7,515 nt of DNA from NCBI GenBank assembly GCA_044371545.1, contig JBILTM010000227.1:1-7515 (forward strand), in the 5' to 3' direction. The DNA is from UBA4615 sp044371545 (GTDB lineage Bacteria > Pseudomonadota > Gammaproteobacteria > Burkholderiales > Burkholderiaceae_E). Made by a program: the position numbers and the translations under genes. Of this stretch, positions 1 to 6,447 are shown in pieces. The number at the start of each line of letters is the position of its first letter. Position 1 is the stretch's first letter. A model generated the notes under the pieces. The model made no database searches. It was not told the DNA's origin and saw nothing but the letters and a program-made list of their open reading frames with translations.

Positions 1-1
1 G

Positions 2-1327
2 AACCTGGAGGCGCTGATCGACGCGGGCATCCGCTCGTTCAAGATCGAGGGCCGCTACAAGGACGTCGCCACCGTCAAGAACGTGACGGCGCACTACCGG
101 CTGCTGCTCGACGCGATCCTCGAGCGGCGCCCCGAGCTCGCGCGCGCGAGCAGCGGCCGGTGCACCTACACCTTCGAGCCGCAGCCCGAGCAGGGCTTCA
201 ACCGCGGCGGCACCGACTACTTCGTCAACGGCCGCAAGCAGGACATCGGCGCATTCGACACGCCCAAGCACGCCGGGCTGCCGGTCGGGCACGTCGTCGC
301 GGTGACCGCCGGCGCGTTCGACGTCGAGACCGATCCGGGCGTCGCGCTCCACAACGGCGACGCGCTCACCTGGTACGACCTGCAGGGCGAGCTGCGCGGC
401 GTGCAGGCGAACACCGTCGAGCCGCTCGCCGGCGGCCGCTGGCGGGTCGTGCCGCAGCTCGGCCTGCCGACCGCCGGCGACGGGGCCGATGCCCGCAGCG
501 CGCTGCGCGACCTGCGCGCCGGCACCGCGCTCTCGCGCAACCGCGACGCGGCCTGGGAGCGGCTGCTGTCCAGGCCCTCGTCCGAGCGGCGCATCGCGGT
601 CGACCTGACGCTCGCGACCTGGCGGCGCGACGGCGAGCCCGCGGGGCTGGAGCTGACGCTGAAGGACGAGGACGGCGTGCGGGGCGTCGCGCGCGTCGAG
701 CGGCCGCTCGAGCCTGCGCGCGACCCGCAGCGTGCCGAGGCGACGCTGCGCGAGCAGCTCTCGCGGCTCGGTGCGACCGACTATGCGGCGCGCCGGGTGC
801 GGCTCGCGGTCGAGACCCCGTGGTTCGTGCCGGCCTCGGTGCTGAACGCACTGCGCCGCGACGCGGTCGAGGCGCTCGACGCCGCACGCGCGCAGGGCTT
901 CGAGCGGCTGCCTCGCGCCCGGCCGGTCGAGCCGCCGGTCCCCTACCCCGAGGACACGCTCACCTACCTCGCGAACGTGCACAACGGCCGCGCGGCCGAG
1001 TTCTACGCGCGCCACGGCGTGAAGGTCGTCGGCGCGGCCTACGAGAGCCACGAGGCGCTCGGCGAGGTCAGCCTGATGATCACCAAGCACTGCGTGCGCT
1101 TCAGCCTGAGCCTGTGCCCGAAGCAGGCCAAGGGCGTGACCGGCGTACAGGGCACGGTGCGCGCCGAGCCGCTGGTGCTGCAGCACGGCGAGGACCGCCT
1201 CACGCTGCGCTTCGACTGCAAGCCCTGCGAGATGCACGTGATCGGCACGATGCGCCGCAACGTGCTCAGGCAGCTGACGGCCGAGCCGGTCACGTTCTAC
1301 CGGACGCGGCCGGCGACGCCGGCCTGA
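2..1327 (+). CDS. rlhA: RlhA/YdcP, 23S rRNA 5-hydroxycytidine synthase, peptidase U32 family (5' end cut off)
   Basis: The frame is open from base 2 and gives 441 residues ending at TGA 1325-1327. E. coli RlhA is about 650 residues, so roughly the C-terminal two thirds is present. The first residues (SFKIEGRYKDVATVKN, about 12-27) are the end of the U32 domain. After them come the RlhA/DUF3656 signatures GGTDYFVNGRKQDIGAFDTP, ITKHC...LCPKQAKG and FDCKPCEMHVIG, which match the E. coli protein almost position for position as I remember it. Four cysteines near the end (partial residues about 364, 372, 406 and 409) are conserved. RlhA is known to be required for hydroxylating C2501 of 23S rRNA, and U32 enzymes of this group carry Fe-S clusters. 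A GTG at 83 could be taken for a start, but coding similarity continues upstream of it. The gene is functionally unrelated to the catabolic cluster that follows. Confidence 0.95.
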   Translation, partial: NLEALIDAGIRSFKIEGRYKDVATVKNVTAHYRLLLDAILERRPELARASSGRCTYTFEPQPEQGFNRGGTDYFVNGRKQDIGAFDTPKHAGLPVGHVVAVTAGAFDVETDPGVALHNGDALTWYDLQGELRGVQANTVEPLAGGRWRVVPQLGLPTAGDGADARSALRDLRAGTALSRNRDAAWERLLSRPSSERRIAVDLTLATWRRDGEPAGLELTLKDEDGVRGVARVERPLEPARDPQRAEATLREQLSRLGATDYAARRVRLAVETPWFVPASVLNALRRDAVEALDAARAQGFERLPRARPVEPPVPYPEDTLTYLANVHNGRAAEFYARHGVKVVGAAYESHEALGEVSLMITKHCVRFSLSLCPKQAKGVTGVQGTVRAEPLVLQHGEDRLTLRFDCKPCEMHVIGTMRRNVLRQLTAEPVTFYRTRPATPA

Positions 1328-1389
1328 GCGCTGCGCCGCGGCCGTCGCGCCGCATCACGACGGCGGGCGATGCGGGGCCGAGGGCTCAG
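1324..1389. terminator. Interleaved inverted repeats between convergent genes (possible bidirectional terminator)
   Basis: The 58-base spacer between the convergent rlhA and monooxygenase genes holds several perfect inverted repeats. GCCGTCG (1341-1347) pairs with CGACGGC (1358-1364). CCGCATC (1350-1356) pairs with GATGCGG (1369-1375). An outer CTGAGC/GCTCAG pair (1324-1329 and 1384-1389) includes both stop codons. The two inner stems overlap in space and cannot form together as a simple hairpin. There is no T-run on either side, so this is not a classical intrinsic terminator. A terminator or 3'-end stabilising role is inferred from position only, and short repeats arise easily in sequence this GC-rich. 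Confidence 0.25.
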
Positions 1390-3140
1390 CGCCGCGCGAG
1401 CACGCCTGCCAACGCGTCGCGCAGCAGCGTCGCGGCCTGCGACGCGTCCGCCGCGCCGCGCCGGTGCCGCCACGCGACCACGCCGTCCGGCCGGACCAGC
1501 AGCGCGCCGTCCTCGTCGATCTCGCGGATCCGGTGCCACGTGCAGTACGCATCGAGCGTGCCGGGCGCGCCGATCGTCGCCGTGCGCAGGCAGGGCTCGC
1601 CGAGTGCGTCCGCCGCCTCGACCCAGGCGGTGCCCGACAGGCCGGTCACCAGCGTGAACAACCCCTTGCCGACCACGTCGAGCGTCGAGATCCGGCGACC
1701 GTCTGCGCCGACCAGCCACACGTGCGGGATCTTCGCGCCGGGCCGCGTCGTGGCCTGCGCGTGCAGGCCCGGGTCGCGGGCCCAGGCCTCCTCGCCGGCC
1801 TCCGGGTCGGGAATCACCGCACCGGACACGCAGCGCTGGTTCGTCTCGGTGCCGAGCGCGTTGAATTCGGTGTTCTTCAGCTCGAGCGCCTCGGCGAGCG
1901 CCTTGCGTCGCGCGACGCCGTCGGGTCCGGGGTCGGCGAGCTTGCGCAGCCCGTCGCGGACCGGATCGGGGGAGTCGAGGTCGCGAAACGCGCGATTCAG
2001 CGGCGCGTAGTCCAGCCGCGACTGGTTGGCCCGCAGCACCACCTGCCTGCCGACCGGCGCTCGCTCCAGCGAATACGAGTCCAGCAACGATGGCCCCGCC
2101 CAGCCCCTGACCACGTAGGCGAGCTTCCAGGCGAGGTTGAACGCATCCTGGATGCAGGTGTTCGAGCCCAGGCCGCTCGACGGCGGGTGCCGGTGCACCG
2201 CGTCGCCGGCACAGAACACGCGGCCCTTCGAGTACGTCGTCGCGTACTGCTGGTTGACGTACCAGACCATCCGCGACCGGATCTCGATCGGCACGGTGTC
2301 GTCGCCGATCAGGATGCGGATGCGGCGGACCAGTTCCTCGTCGGTGTACTGCGGCTCGCCCGCGTCCTTGTCGAAGCCCCAGCCGGCGATCCAGTCGTTC
2401 CAGGGCGTGATCGCTCGCAGCAGGCCCTGTCCGATCTCGCCGAAGGCCGCATCCGGGGACACGATCCAGTACAGGATGCTCGGCCGGTGCGCGACGTAGC
2501 GCGTCAGGTCGGCACGGAAGAGCGTGTAGTGCGTGCCTGCACGTGCGACGTGCCCTTCGAGCGGCAGCCCGAGGTCCTCGACGATCTTCGAGCGCCCGCC
2601 GTCGGCCCCGACCAGGAACTTCGCGCGGACCGCGTACTCGCGGCCCGACAGCCGGTCGCGCAGCGCGACCGTCACGCCGTCGGCGTCCTGCGCGTGCGAC
2701 AGGTACTCGGTGTTCATCGCGAGCGACGCGCCGCGCGCGGCCGCGTGGTGGATCAGCACCGGCTCCATGAAGGTCTGCGGCAGGTCGAGCATCGGGCAGG
2801 GGCTCTGCTGCAGGTAGTCGCCGATCCGCGCCTCGCCGGTGCCCCAGGTGCGCAACCGCGCGATCTCGGGGCCGGCGAAGCTCGTGGTCCAGAGGGTCTC
2901 TCCCATCCACGCCCACGGCGTCGCGTGCTTGCGCGCCTCGTCCTCGACGCCGAGGTCGCGCAGCACCTCGACCGCGCGGGTGTTGGTGATGTGCGCGCGC
3001 GGCGTGTTCGCGAGCCAGTTCCACTTCGACACCAGGTGCACGCGCGTGCCGTAGGTGGCGAGCGCGAGCGCGGTGGCGGCGCCGGTCGGGCCGGAGCCGA
3101 CGACGAGGACGTCGGTCTCGAAATCGATCGGGAGGCTCAT
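1386..3140 (-). CDS. FAD-dependent aromatic monooxygenase, TfdB/phenol hydroxylase type
   Basis: This 584-residue protein is a class A flavoprotein hydroxylase that would add a hydroxyl ortho to an existing phenolic OH, using NAD(P)H and O2. The Rossmann motif GSGPTG is at residues 15-20, the second FAD/NAD(P) motif FLVGADGGRS at about 175-184, and the GD motif GRVFCAGDAVHRHPP at 306-320, followed by SSGLGSN. A C-terminal thioredoxin-like domain (Phe_hydrox_dim type) covers about 440-584, with GKGLFTLVTG at 491-500. Length and motifs (NTPRAHITN, RYVAHRPSILYWIV, ATTRPGAKIPHVWL) recall 2,4-dichlorophenol 6-monooxygenase TfdB (about 598 residues) far more than E. coli MhpA. ATG 3140 is supported by an AGGAG nine bases upstream and by the TfdB N-terminus. 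The gene is divergent from mhpR and probably transcribed alone. Context points to a hydroxyphenylpropionate- or hydroxycinnamate-like substrate rather than a chlorophenol, but the substrate is inferred. Confidence 0.92.
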   Translation of the reverse strand: MSLPIDFETDVLVVGSGPTGAATALALATYGTRVHLVSKWNWLANTPRAHITNTRAVEVLRDLGVEDEARKHATPWAWMGETLWTTSFAGPEIARLRTWGTGEARIGDYLQQSPCPMLDLPQTFMEPVLIHHAAARGASLAMNTEYLSHAQDADGVTVALRDRLSGREYAVRAKFLVGADGGRSKIVEDLGLPLEGHVARAGTHYTLFRADLTRYVAHRPSILYWIVSPDAAFGEIGQGLLRAITPWNDWIAGWGFDKDAGEPQYTDEELVRRIRILIGDDTVPIEIRSRMVWYVNQQYATTYSKGRVFCAGDAVHRHPPSSGLGSNTCIQDAFNLAWKLAYVVRGWAGPSLLDSYSLERAPVGRQVVLRANQSRLDYAPLNRAFRDLDSPDPVRDGLRKLADPGPDGVARRKALAEALELKNTEFNALGTETNQRCVSGAVIPDPEAGEEAWARDPGLHAQATTRPGAKIPHVWLVGADGRRISTLDVVGKGLFTLVTGLSGTAWVEAADALGEPCLRTATIGAPGTLDAYCTWHRIREIDEDGALLVRPDGVVAWRHRRGAADASQAATLLRDALAGVLARR

Positions 3141-3149
3141 CGCGGCGGG

Positions 3150-3154
3150 CTCCT
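3150..3154 (-). promoter_or_regulatory. Ribosome binding site of the monooxygenase gene
   Basis: On the minus strand AGGAG occupies 3154 down to 3150, leaving nine bases before ATG 3140. It is a good Shine-Dalgarno match and fixes the monooxygenase start. Confidence 0.7.
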
Positions 3155-3178
3155 GTGCGCTCGGGGTCGCGGCTGCGG

Positions 3179-3207
3179 ATTCTGCGAGCGAACGCCGGGC
3201 GCGTACA
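3179..3207 (-). promoter_or_regulatory. Possible sigma70-type promoter of the monooxygenase gene
   Basis: On the minus strand, CAGAAT (3184 to 3179) could be a -10 box (4 of 6 matches to TATAAT). TGTACG (3207 to 3202) sits 17 bases upstream as a weak -35 box (3 of 6 matches). Transcription would start near 3172. The GTGCAC doublet would then lie at roughly -40 to -54, next to or touching the weak -35 box, as expected for an activator-dependent promoter. The boxes are poor, so this is a proposal from spacing and geometry only. Confidence 0.3.
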
Positions 3208-3226
3208 CTGCGTGCACCCAGTGCAC
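3203..3226. promoter_or_regulatory. MhpR-type operator: GTGCAC half-site doublet with a third weaker half-site
   Basis: GTGCAC occurs at 3212-3217 and again at 3221-3226 with three bases (CCA) between. Because GTGCAC is its own reverse complement, the 15-base unit is both a direct repeat and an imperfect palindrome. A related hexamer, GTACAC, sits another nine bases upstream at 3203-3208, so three half-sites are in step at nine-base intervals. The E. coli MhpR operator, as I recall it, is GTGCAC-CTG-GTGCAC, the same half-sites and spacing. The site lies in the divergent spacer, about 70 bases upstream of the monooxygenase ATG and 15 bases before the mhpR GTG. It is therefore placed to activate the hydroxylase and perhaps to autoregulate mhpR. 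Confidence 0.7.
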
Positions 3227-3241
3227 CGAGACGGCGAGCCC

Positions 3242-4123
3242 GTGCGCGAAGCCCCGACGAACGACCCCGGCGTGTACAAGGAGGTCCGCGGCCTGTCCCG
3301 CGGGCTCGCGGTGCTGCGCGCGCTGAACGGCCTGCCCGGCGGGCTGGGAAGCGCCGTCGAGATCGCGCGCGCCACCTGCCTGCACCGCACCACGGTCAAG
3401 CGACTGCTGGAGACGCTGCACGCCGAGGGGTTGGTCGAGCACCGCGACGCGGGCGGCGCCTACGCGCTGACCTTCGAGGTGCGCCGGCTCGCCGAGGGCT
3501 ACGTCGGCACCGACTGGGTCGACCGGATCGCCGCGCCGGCGATGCGCACGCACTTGCGTGCGCTCTCCTGGCCGAGCGACCTGGCGACGCCGGACGGCGA
3601 CGCGATGGTGGTGCGCGAGTCGACCCACCGGCACAGCCTGCTGTCGCAGCACCGTGCGACGATCGGCATCCGGATCCCGATGCTGGTCTCGTCGCTCGGG
3701 CGCGCGTGGCTCGCGCACTGCGCCGAGCCCGAGCGCGAGGCGACGCTCGCGCGGCTGCGCGCACGCGACGACGCGACCGGGGCGCTCGCGCGCGACACGC
3801 GCCGCGTCTCGGCGCTGCTCGCCGAGACGCGGCGGCGCGGCTACGCCGTCAACGCGGGCGAGTGGCTCCGCGAGTCGAGCGTGACCGCGGTCGCGTTCCC
3901 GATCGTCGACGGCGCGCACGCGATCGCCGCGATCAACCTGGTGTTCGTCCGCGACGCGATCGGCATGGCGCAGATCCGTCGGCGTCACGTGCCGCTGCTG
4001 CGCGCGCTCGCCGACGAGATCTCGGCCGGCATCGCGCGATCGGCGCCAGCCGCGCCCGACGCGCGCGCGCCGCTCAGTGCGGCGCCGCGGCCCCGAGCGC
4101 GTCGATCACCTGCCGCGCGATGA
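3242..4123 (+). CDS. mhpR: MhpR-like IclR-family transcriptional regulator
   Basis: With the GTG at 3242 this is a 293-residue DNA-binding regulator. An N-terminal winged HTH (about 17-80) begins with YKEVRGLSRGLAVL and contains the recognition region LHRTTVKRLLETLHAEGLV. It is followed by the IclR effector-binding domain (about 90-265), with SWPSDLATPDGDAMVVRES (109-127) and INLVFV (231-236). These blocks correspond closely to E. coli MhpR (YKTVRGLTRG, LHRTTVRRLLETL, WPTDVSTLDVDAMVVRETTHR), which activates mhp genes with 3-(3-hydroxyphenyl)propionate. GTG 3242 gives an N-terminus about as long as that of E. coli MhpR. An upstream in-frame GTG at 3155 would run through the operator-like doublet and is unlikely. 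The Shine-Dalgarno upstream of 3242 is weak. The last 50 bases overlap the convergent flavoprotein gene, and the extra Ala/Pro/Arg-rich tail (about 266-293) looks unstructured. Confidence 0.9.
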   Translation: MREAPTNDPGVYKEVRGLSRGLAVLRALNGLPGGLGSAVEIARATCLHRTTVKRLLETLHAEGLVEHRDAGGAYALTFEVRRLAEGYVGTDWVDRIAAPAMRTHLRALSWPSDLATPDGDAMVVRESTHRHSLLSQHRATIGIRIPMLVSSLGRAWLAHCAEPEREATLARLRARDDATGALARDTRRVSALLAETRRRGYAVNAGEWLRESSVTAVAFPIVDGAHAIAAINLVFVRDAIGMAQIRRRHVPLLRALADEISAGIARSAPAAPDARAPLSAAPRPRARRSPAAR

Positions 4124-5489
4124 ACGGCACCGCCGACACCTCGCCGAAGGTGCCGATCGTCGGCGGCCCGAACGCGAGCAGGTCGTCGTTCGGCCGCCCC
4201 GTCGCGTCGATCGTCCGGCAGGCCTCATCGACGTCGACGCCGAGTCCGCAGGGATGGTCGCGCACCAGGCCGTCGGCGATCAGCCGCGTCCACAGCGGAT
4301 GGCCCGAGGCGCCGGGACGGGGCCGAGGGCCGGTGCAGTTGACGACGACGTCGGCGACCGTCGTGCGGCGTGCGCCGTCGGCGCGTGCGTCGTGGTCGAC
4401 CTCGATCGCGGCCCCCGAGGGCCGCGCGCCGCGCAGGCGGCCGGCCGCGAGCGCGAGCTGACCGCGCGCGAGCCCGTCGTCGACGATCCGCTCGACCTGC
4501 GGCGGGTTGCGGAAGCGGAAGGTGTCGTACCAGGGCTTCGCGTGGCGCACGAAGCGGCGCTTCTGCGCGTCGGGCCAGTCGGGCCAGAAGCGCATCGAGC
4601 CGTCGCGCAGGTCGTCGAACGGCGCCTGCCAGCTCGCGCTCGCCGGATCGAGCGCGGCGACGTCGGCGCGCAGCCCGCGCATCGCGGCGCGCAGCGTCGA
4701 TGGCCGGCCGTGCCGGCGCAGGAACGCGGGCTCGGGGTCGCGCAGCATCCCCCAGACCGAGGTCAGCGTCGACGGGAACGGGTTCTGCGCGGCCGGCCGC
4801 ATCCCGCGTCGGGACAGCGCGAGCACCGGTCCGGCGTGACCCTGCGCGGCGAGCACCGCGAAGGTGTCGCAGGCGGTGAGCGAAGTGCCGAGCAGCAGCA
4901 CCCGCGCGTCGCGCGGGATCGCGGCGATCCGCTCGAGATCCCACGGGTCGCCGATCCACCCCGGGTGCCCGTCGGCACCGCGCAGCGCGTCGGGCACGCC
5001 GACGGCGTTCCAGCCGAGCGCGAGCACGCCCCGGCCGGCGCGCAGCGTGCGGCCGCCGGCGAGATCGAACGCGAGGCCGCCCGCGGTGCGGCGCACGTCG
5101 ACGACGCGGTCGCGCACGTGCGCGATCCCGCAGCCCGGCGAGGCCGCGCGGGCGTGGCGCTCGAGCTCGGCCGCCATGTAGCGGCCGAAGTCGGCGCGCC
5201 GGGGGTAGATCGCGCCGTTCGGCGCGACCGCGTCCGGGTCGGCCGCGAGCGCGCCGCCGTCGCGCAGCCACTCGACGAGATGCAGCGGCGCGTCCGGGTG
5301 GATCGTGTGGATCGCGGCCGGCGCGTTCAGCCGGTGGTCGGGGTGCGGCGAGGCGTGCGCGAGTCCGTGGCCGGGCACCGGCCGCGGGTCGACGAGGGTG
5401 ATCGATCGGGGCGGGGTCGGGGTGCGCGACAGGTGCACCGCGACCGCGACGCCGGTGAAGCCGGCGCCGACGATGACGACATGGTCCAT
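4074..5489 (-). CDS. FAD/NAD(P)-binding protein, YdhS-like, unknown role in the cluster
   Basis: This 471-residue protein has two dinucleotide-binding folds: an N-terminal FAD motif GAGFTG (8-13) with acidic VD at 33-34, and a second one around RVLLLGTSLTACD (196-208). It also carries family hallmarks of the FAD-NAD(P)-binding group (PF13454): GHGLAHA (40-46), RLNAPA (53-58), YPRRADFGRYM (95-105), LSRRGMRP (225-232) and NCTGP (384-388). Proteins of this group, such as E. coli YdhS, have no firmly established substrate that I know of. It has no signal peptide or membrane segment and is probably cytoplasmic. It lies 60 bases downstream of mhpC on the same strand, so it is probably the last gene of the mhpB-D-C transcript. 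A GGGGA Shine-Dalgarno precedes ATG 5489, within a predicted hairpin. It may process a pathway intermediate or side product, but nothing in the sequence says which. Its 3' end overlaps mhpR by 50 bases. Confidence 0.85.
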   Translation of the reverse strand: MDHVVIVGAGFTGVAVAVHLSRTPTPPRSITLVDPRPVPGHGLAHASPHPDHRLNAPAAIHTIHPDAPLHLVEWLRDGGALAADPDAVAPNGAIYPRRADFGRYMAAELERHARAASPGCGIAHVRDRVVDVRRTAGGLAFDLAGGRTLRAGRGVLALGWNAVGVPDALRGADGHPGWIGDPWDLERIAAIPRDARVLLLGTSLTACDTFAVLAAQGHAGPVLALSRRGMRPAAQNPFPSTLTSVWGMLRDPEPAFLRRHGRPSTLRAAMRGLRADVAALDPASASWQAPFDDLRDGSMRFWPDWPDAQKRRFVRHAKPWYDTFRFRNPPQVERIVDDGLARGQLALAAGRLRGARPSGAAIEVDHDARADGARRTTVADVVVNCTGPRPRPGASGHPLWTRLIADGLVRDHPCGLGVDVDEACRTIDATGRPNDDLLAFGPPTIGTFGEVSAVPFIARQVIDALGAAAPH

Positions 5490-5490
5490 C

Positions 5491-5513
5491 GCGCGATCGT
5501 CCCCGATCGGCGC
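5491..5513 (-). promoter_or_regulatory. Hairpin over the ribosome binding site of the flavoprotein gene
   Basis: Read on the minus strand, a 9-bp stem (left arm GCGC, bulged C, GATCG; right arm CGATCGCGC) is closed by the tetraloop GGGA, which fits the GNRA pattern. The stem ends one base before ATG 5489. The loop plus the last G of the left arm forms GGGGA, the only plausible Shine-Dalgarno for this gene. The structure could tune translation of the last gene of the operon relative to mhpC. The pairing is visible in the sequence, but any regulatory function is inference. Confidence 0.35.
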
Positions 5514-5549
5514 GCGGCTGTCACGCGGTGCTTCAGGGCAGCGGCGGTC

Positions 5550-6410
5550 TCAGCGGCCGAGGAAGTCGACGACCATCCGGTTGAACGCGTCGGCGTGCTC
5601 CCACTGCGCCCAGTGGCCGCAGCGGCTGAAGAGGTGCAGGTCGGCGTCCGGGATGCCCCAGAGCAGCCGCAGGCCGACGTCGAAGGGCACGAACCGGTCG
5701 TCGCGGCCCCAGACGATCAGCGTCGGCGCCCTGATCTCGCCGAGCCGGTGCCCGTAGTCGGGGAACTGCTTCGGGTTCGCGGCGAGGCTCTTCACGAAGT
5801 TCTCGAGGTGATCGCGACGCGCGAGCAGGTTCTCCAGGCGCTGGCGATAGAGGTCCTCGGTGATGCGGCTCGCGTCGTACACGAACACCGCCATCATCCG
5901 CTTGAGGTTCTCGATCGTCGGGTCGCGGTACAGCTGCTGGATCAGCTTGATGCCCTCGGTCGGCATCGGCACGAACTGGCTCGGCCCGCCGGTGCCGCCG
6001 CCCATCAGCACGAGGCGCCGGACGCGCTCGGGCGACTGCAGCGCGAGCGCGACCGCGCTGTGCCCGCCCATCGAGTTGCCGACCAGGTCGGCGCGCGCGA
6101 TGCCGAGCGCATCGAGCACGCCGCGCGTCACCCGCGCGTTGAGGTCGGAGCGCGAGCCGGTGCAGACGACCGTGTCGCTGCGCCCCCAGCCCGGCACGTC
6201 GACGAGCAGCACCCGGTAGCCGGCCTCGAGCAGCGGCTCGACGTTCGCATGGAAGTTCGCCCAGCCGGTCGCGCCTGGCCCGGAGCCGTGCAGCATCACC
6301 ACGACGCGCTCGCCGGCGCCGCAGTCGTTGAAGTGGATGCGAAAGCGCGTGTCGCCGTCCTGGACGTCGACGAACCGGCTGGTGGCTTCGTCGGTGAGGG
6401 TCGTGCTCAT
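5550..6410 (-). CDS. mhpC: 2-hydroxy-6-oxonona-2,4-dienedioate hydrolase (MhpC), alpha/beta-hydrolase fold
   Basis: This 286-residue protein would hydrolyse the C-C bond of the meta-ring-fission product, releasing succinate (or fumarate from the unsaturated analogue) and 2-hydroxypenta-2,4-dienoate. The whole chain aligns with E. coli MhpC with a constant offset of about three residues. HGSGPGATGWANF (41-53) carries the oxyanion-hole region. GNSMGGHS (111-118) carries nucleophile Ser113, GRDDRFVP (235-242) carries Asp238 and CGHWAQWEHADAFN (264-277) carries His266. MhpC active-site residues Phe173, Arg188 and Trp264 appear here as Phe176, Arg191 and Trp267. RRDHLENFVKSLAANPKQFPD (199-218) is also near-identical. 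A GGAG seven to eight bases before ATG 6410 supports the start. It follows mhpD by 37 bases and precedes the flavoprotein gene by 60, so co-transcription is likely. All catalytic residues are intact. Confidence 0.95.
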   Translation of the reverse strand: MSTTLTDEATSRFVDVQDGDTRFRIHFNDCGAGERVVVMLHGSGPGATGWANFHANVEPLLEAGYRVLLVDVPGWGRSDTVVCTGSRSDLNARVTRGVLDALGIARADLVGNSMGGHSAVALALQSPERVRRLVLMGGGTGGPSQFVPMPTEGIKLIQQLYRDPTIENLKRMMAVFVYDASRITEDLYRQRLENLLARRDHLENFVKSLAANPKQFPDYGHRLGEIRAPTLIVWGRDDRFVPFDVGLRLLWGIPDADLHLFSRCGHWAQWEHADAFNRMVVDFLGR

Positions 6411-6447
6411 GGCGGATCTCCGGTCGGTCTTAGGGGGGCAGCGGTGC

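Noticed and set aside
83..85. GTG at 83 as the true start of the first gene.
   Set aside because: The frame is open to the window edge, and the upstream residues (SFKIEGR...VKN) are conserved U32/RlhA sequence, so the gene begins outside the window.
3155..3241. An upstream GTG at 3155 as the mhpR start, adding 29 residues.
   Set aside because: The extension would encode the GTGCAC operator region, is Arg/His-rich, has no counterpart in E. coli MhpR, and would start almost on top of the monooxygenase ribosome binding site.
3278..3285. A perfect AAGGAGGT Shine-Dalgarno-like sequence early in mhpR, seven bases before an in-frame CTG (3293).
   Set aside because: It encodes Lys-Glu-Val in the conserved Y-K-x-V-R-G block of MhpR, so protein conservation explains it. 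Starting at CTG would lose that block. A minor internal start or ribosome pause cannot be excluded.
1297..3399. Long alternative open frames over the monooxygenase gene (about 700 codons on - and about 620 on +).
   Set aside because: The 584-residue monooxygenase frame carries all family motifs. The alternatives are Arg/Ala-rich frame shadows with no domain.
160..5438. Isolated GTGCAC hexamers at 160, 977, 2193, 3036 and 5433 as additional operator sites.
   Set aside because: All are single copies inside coding sequence with no second half-site nine bases away. A GC-rich hexamer recurs by chance.
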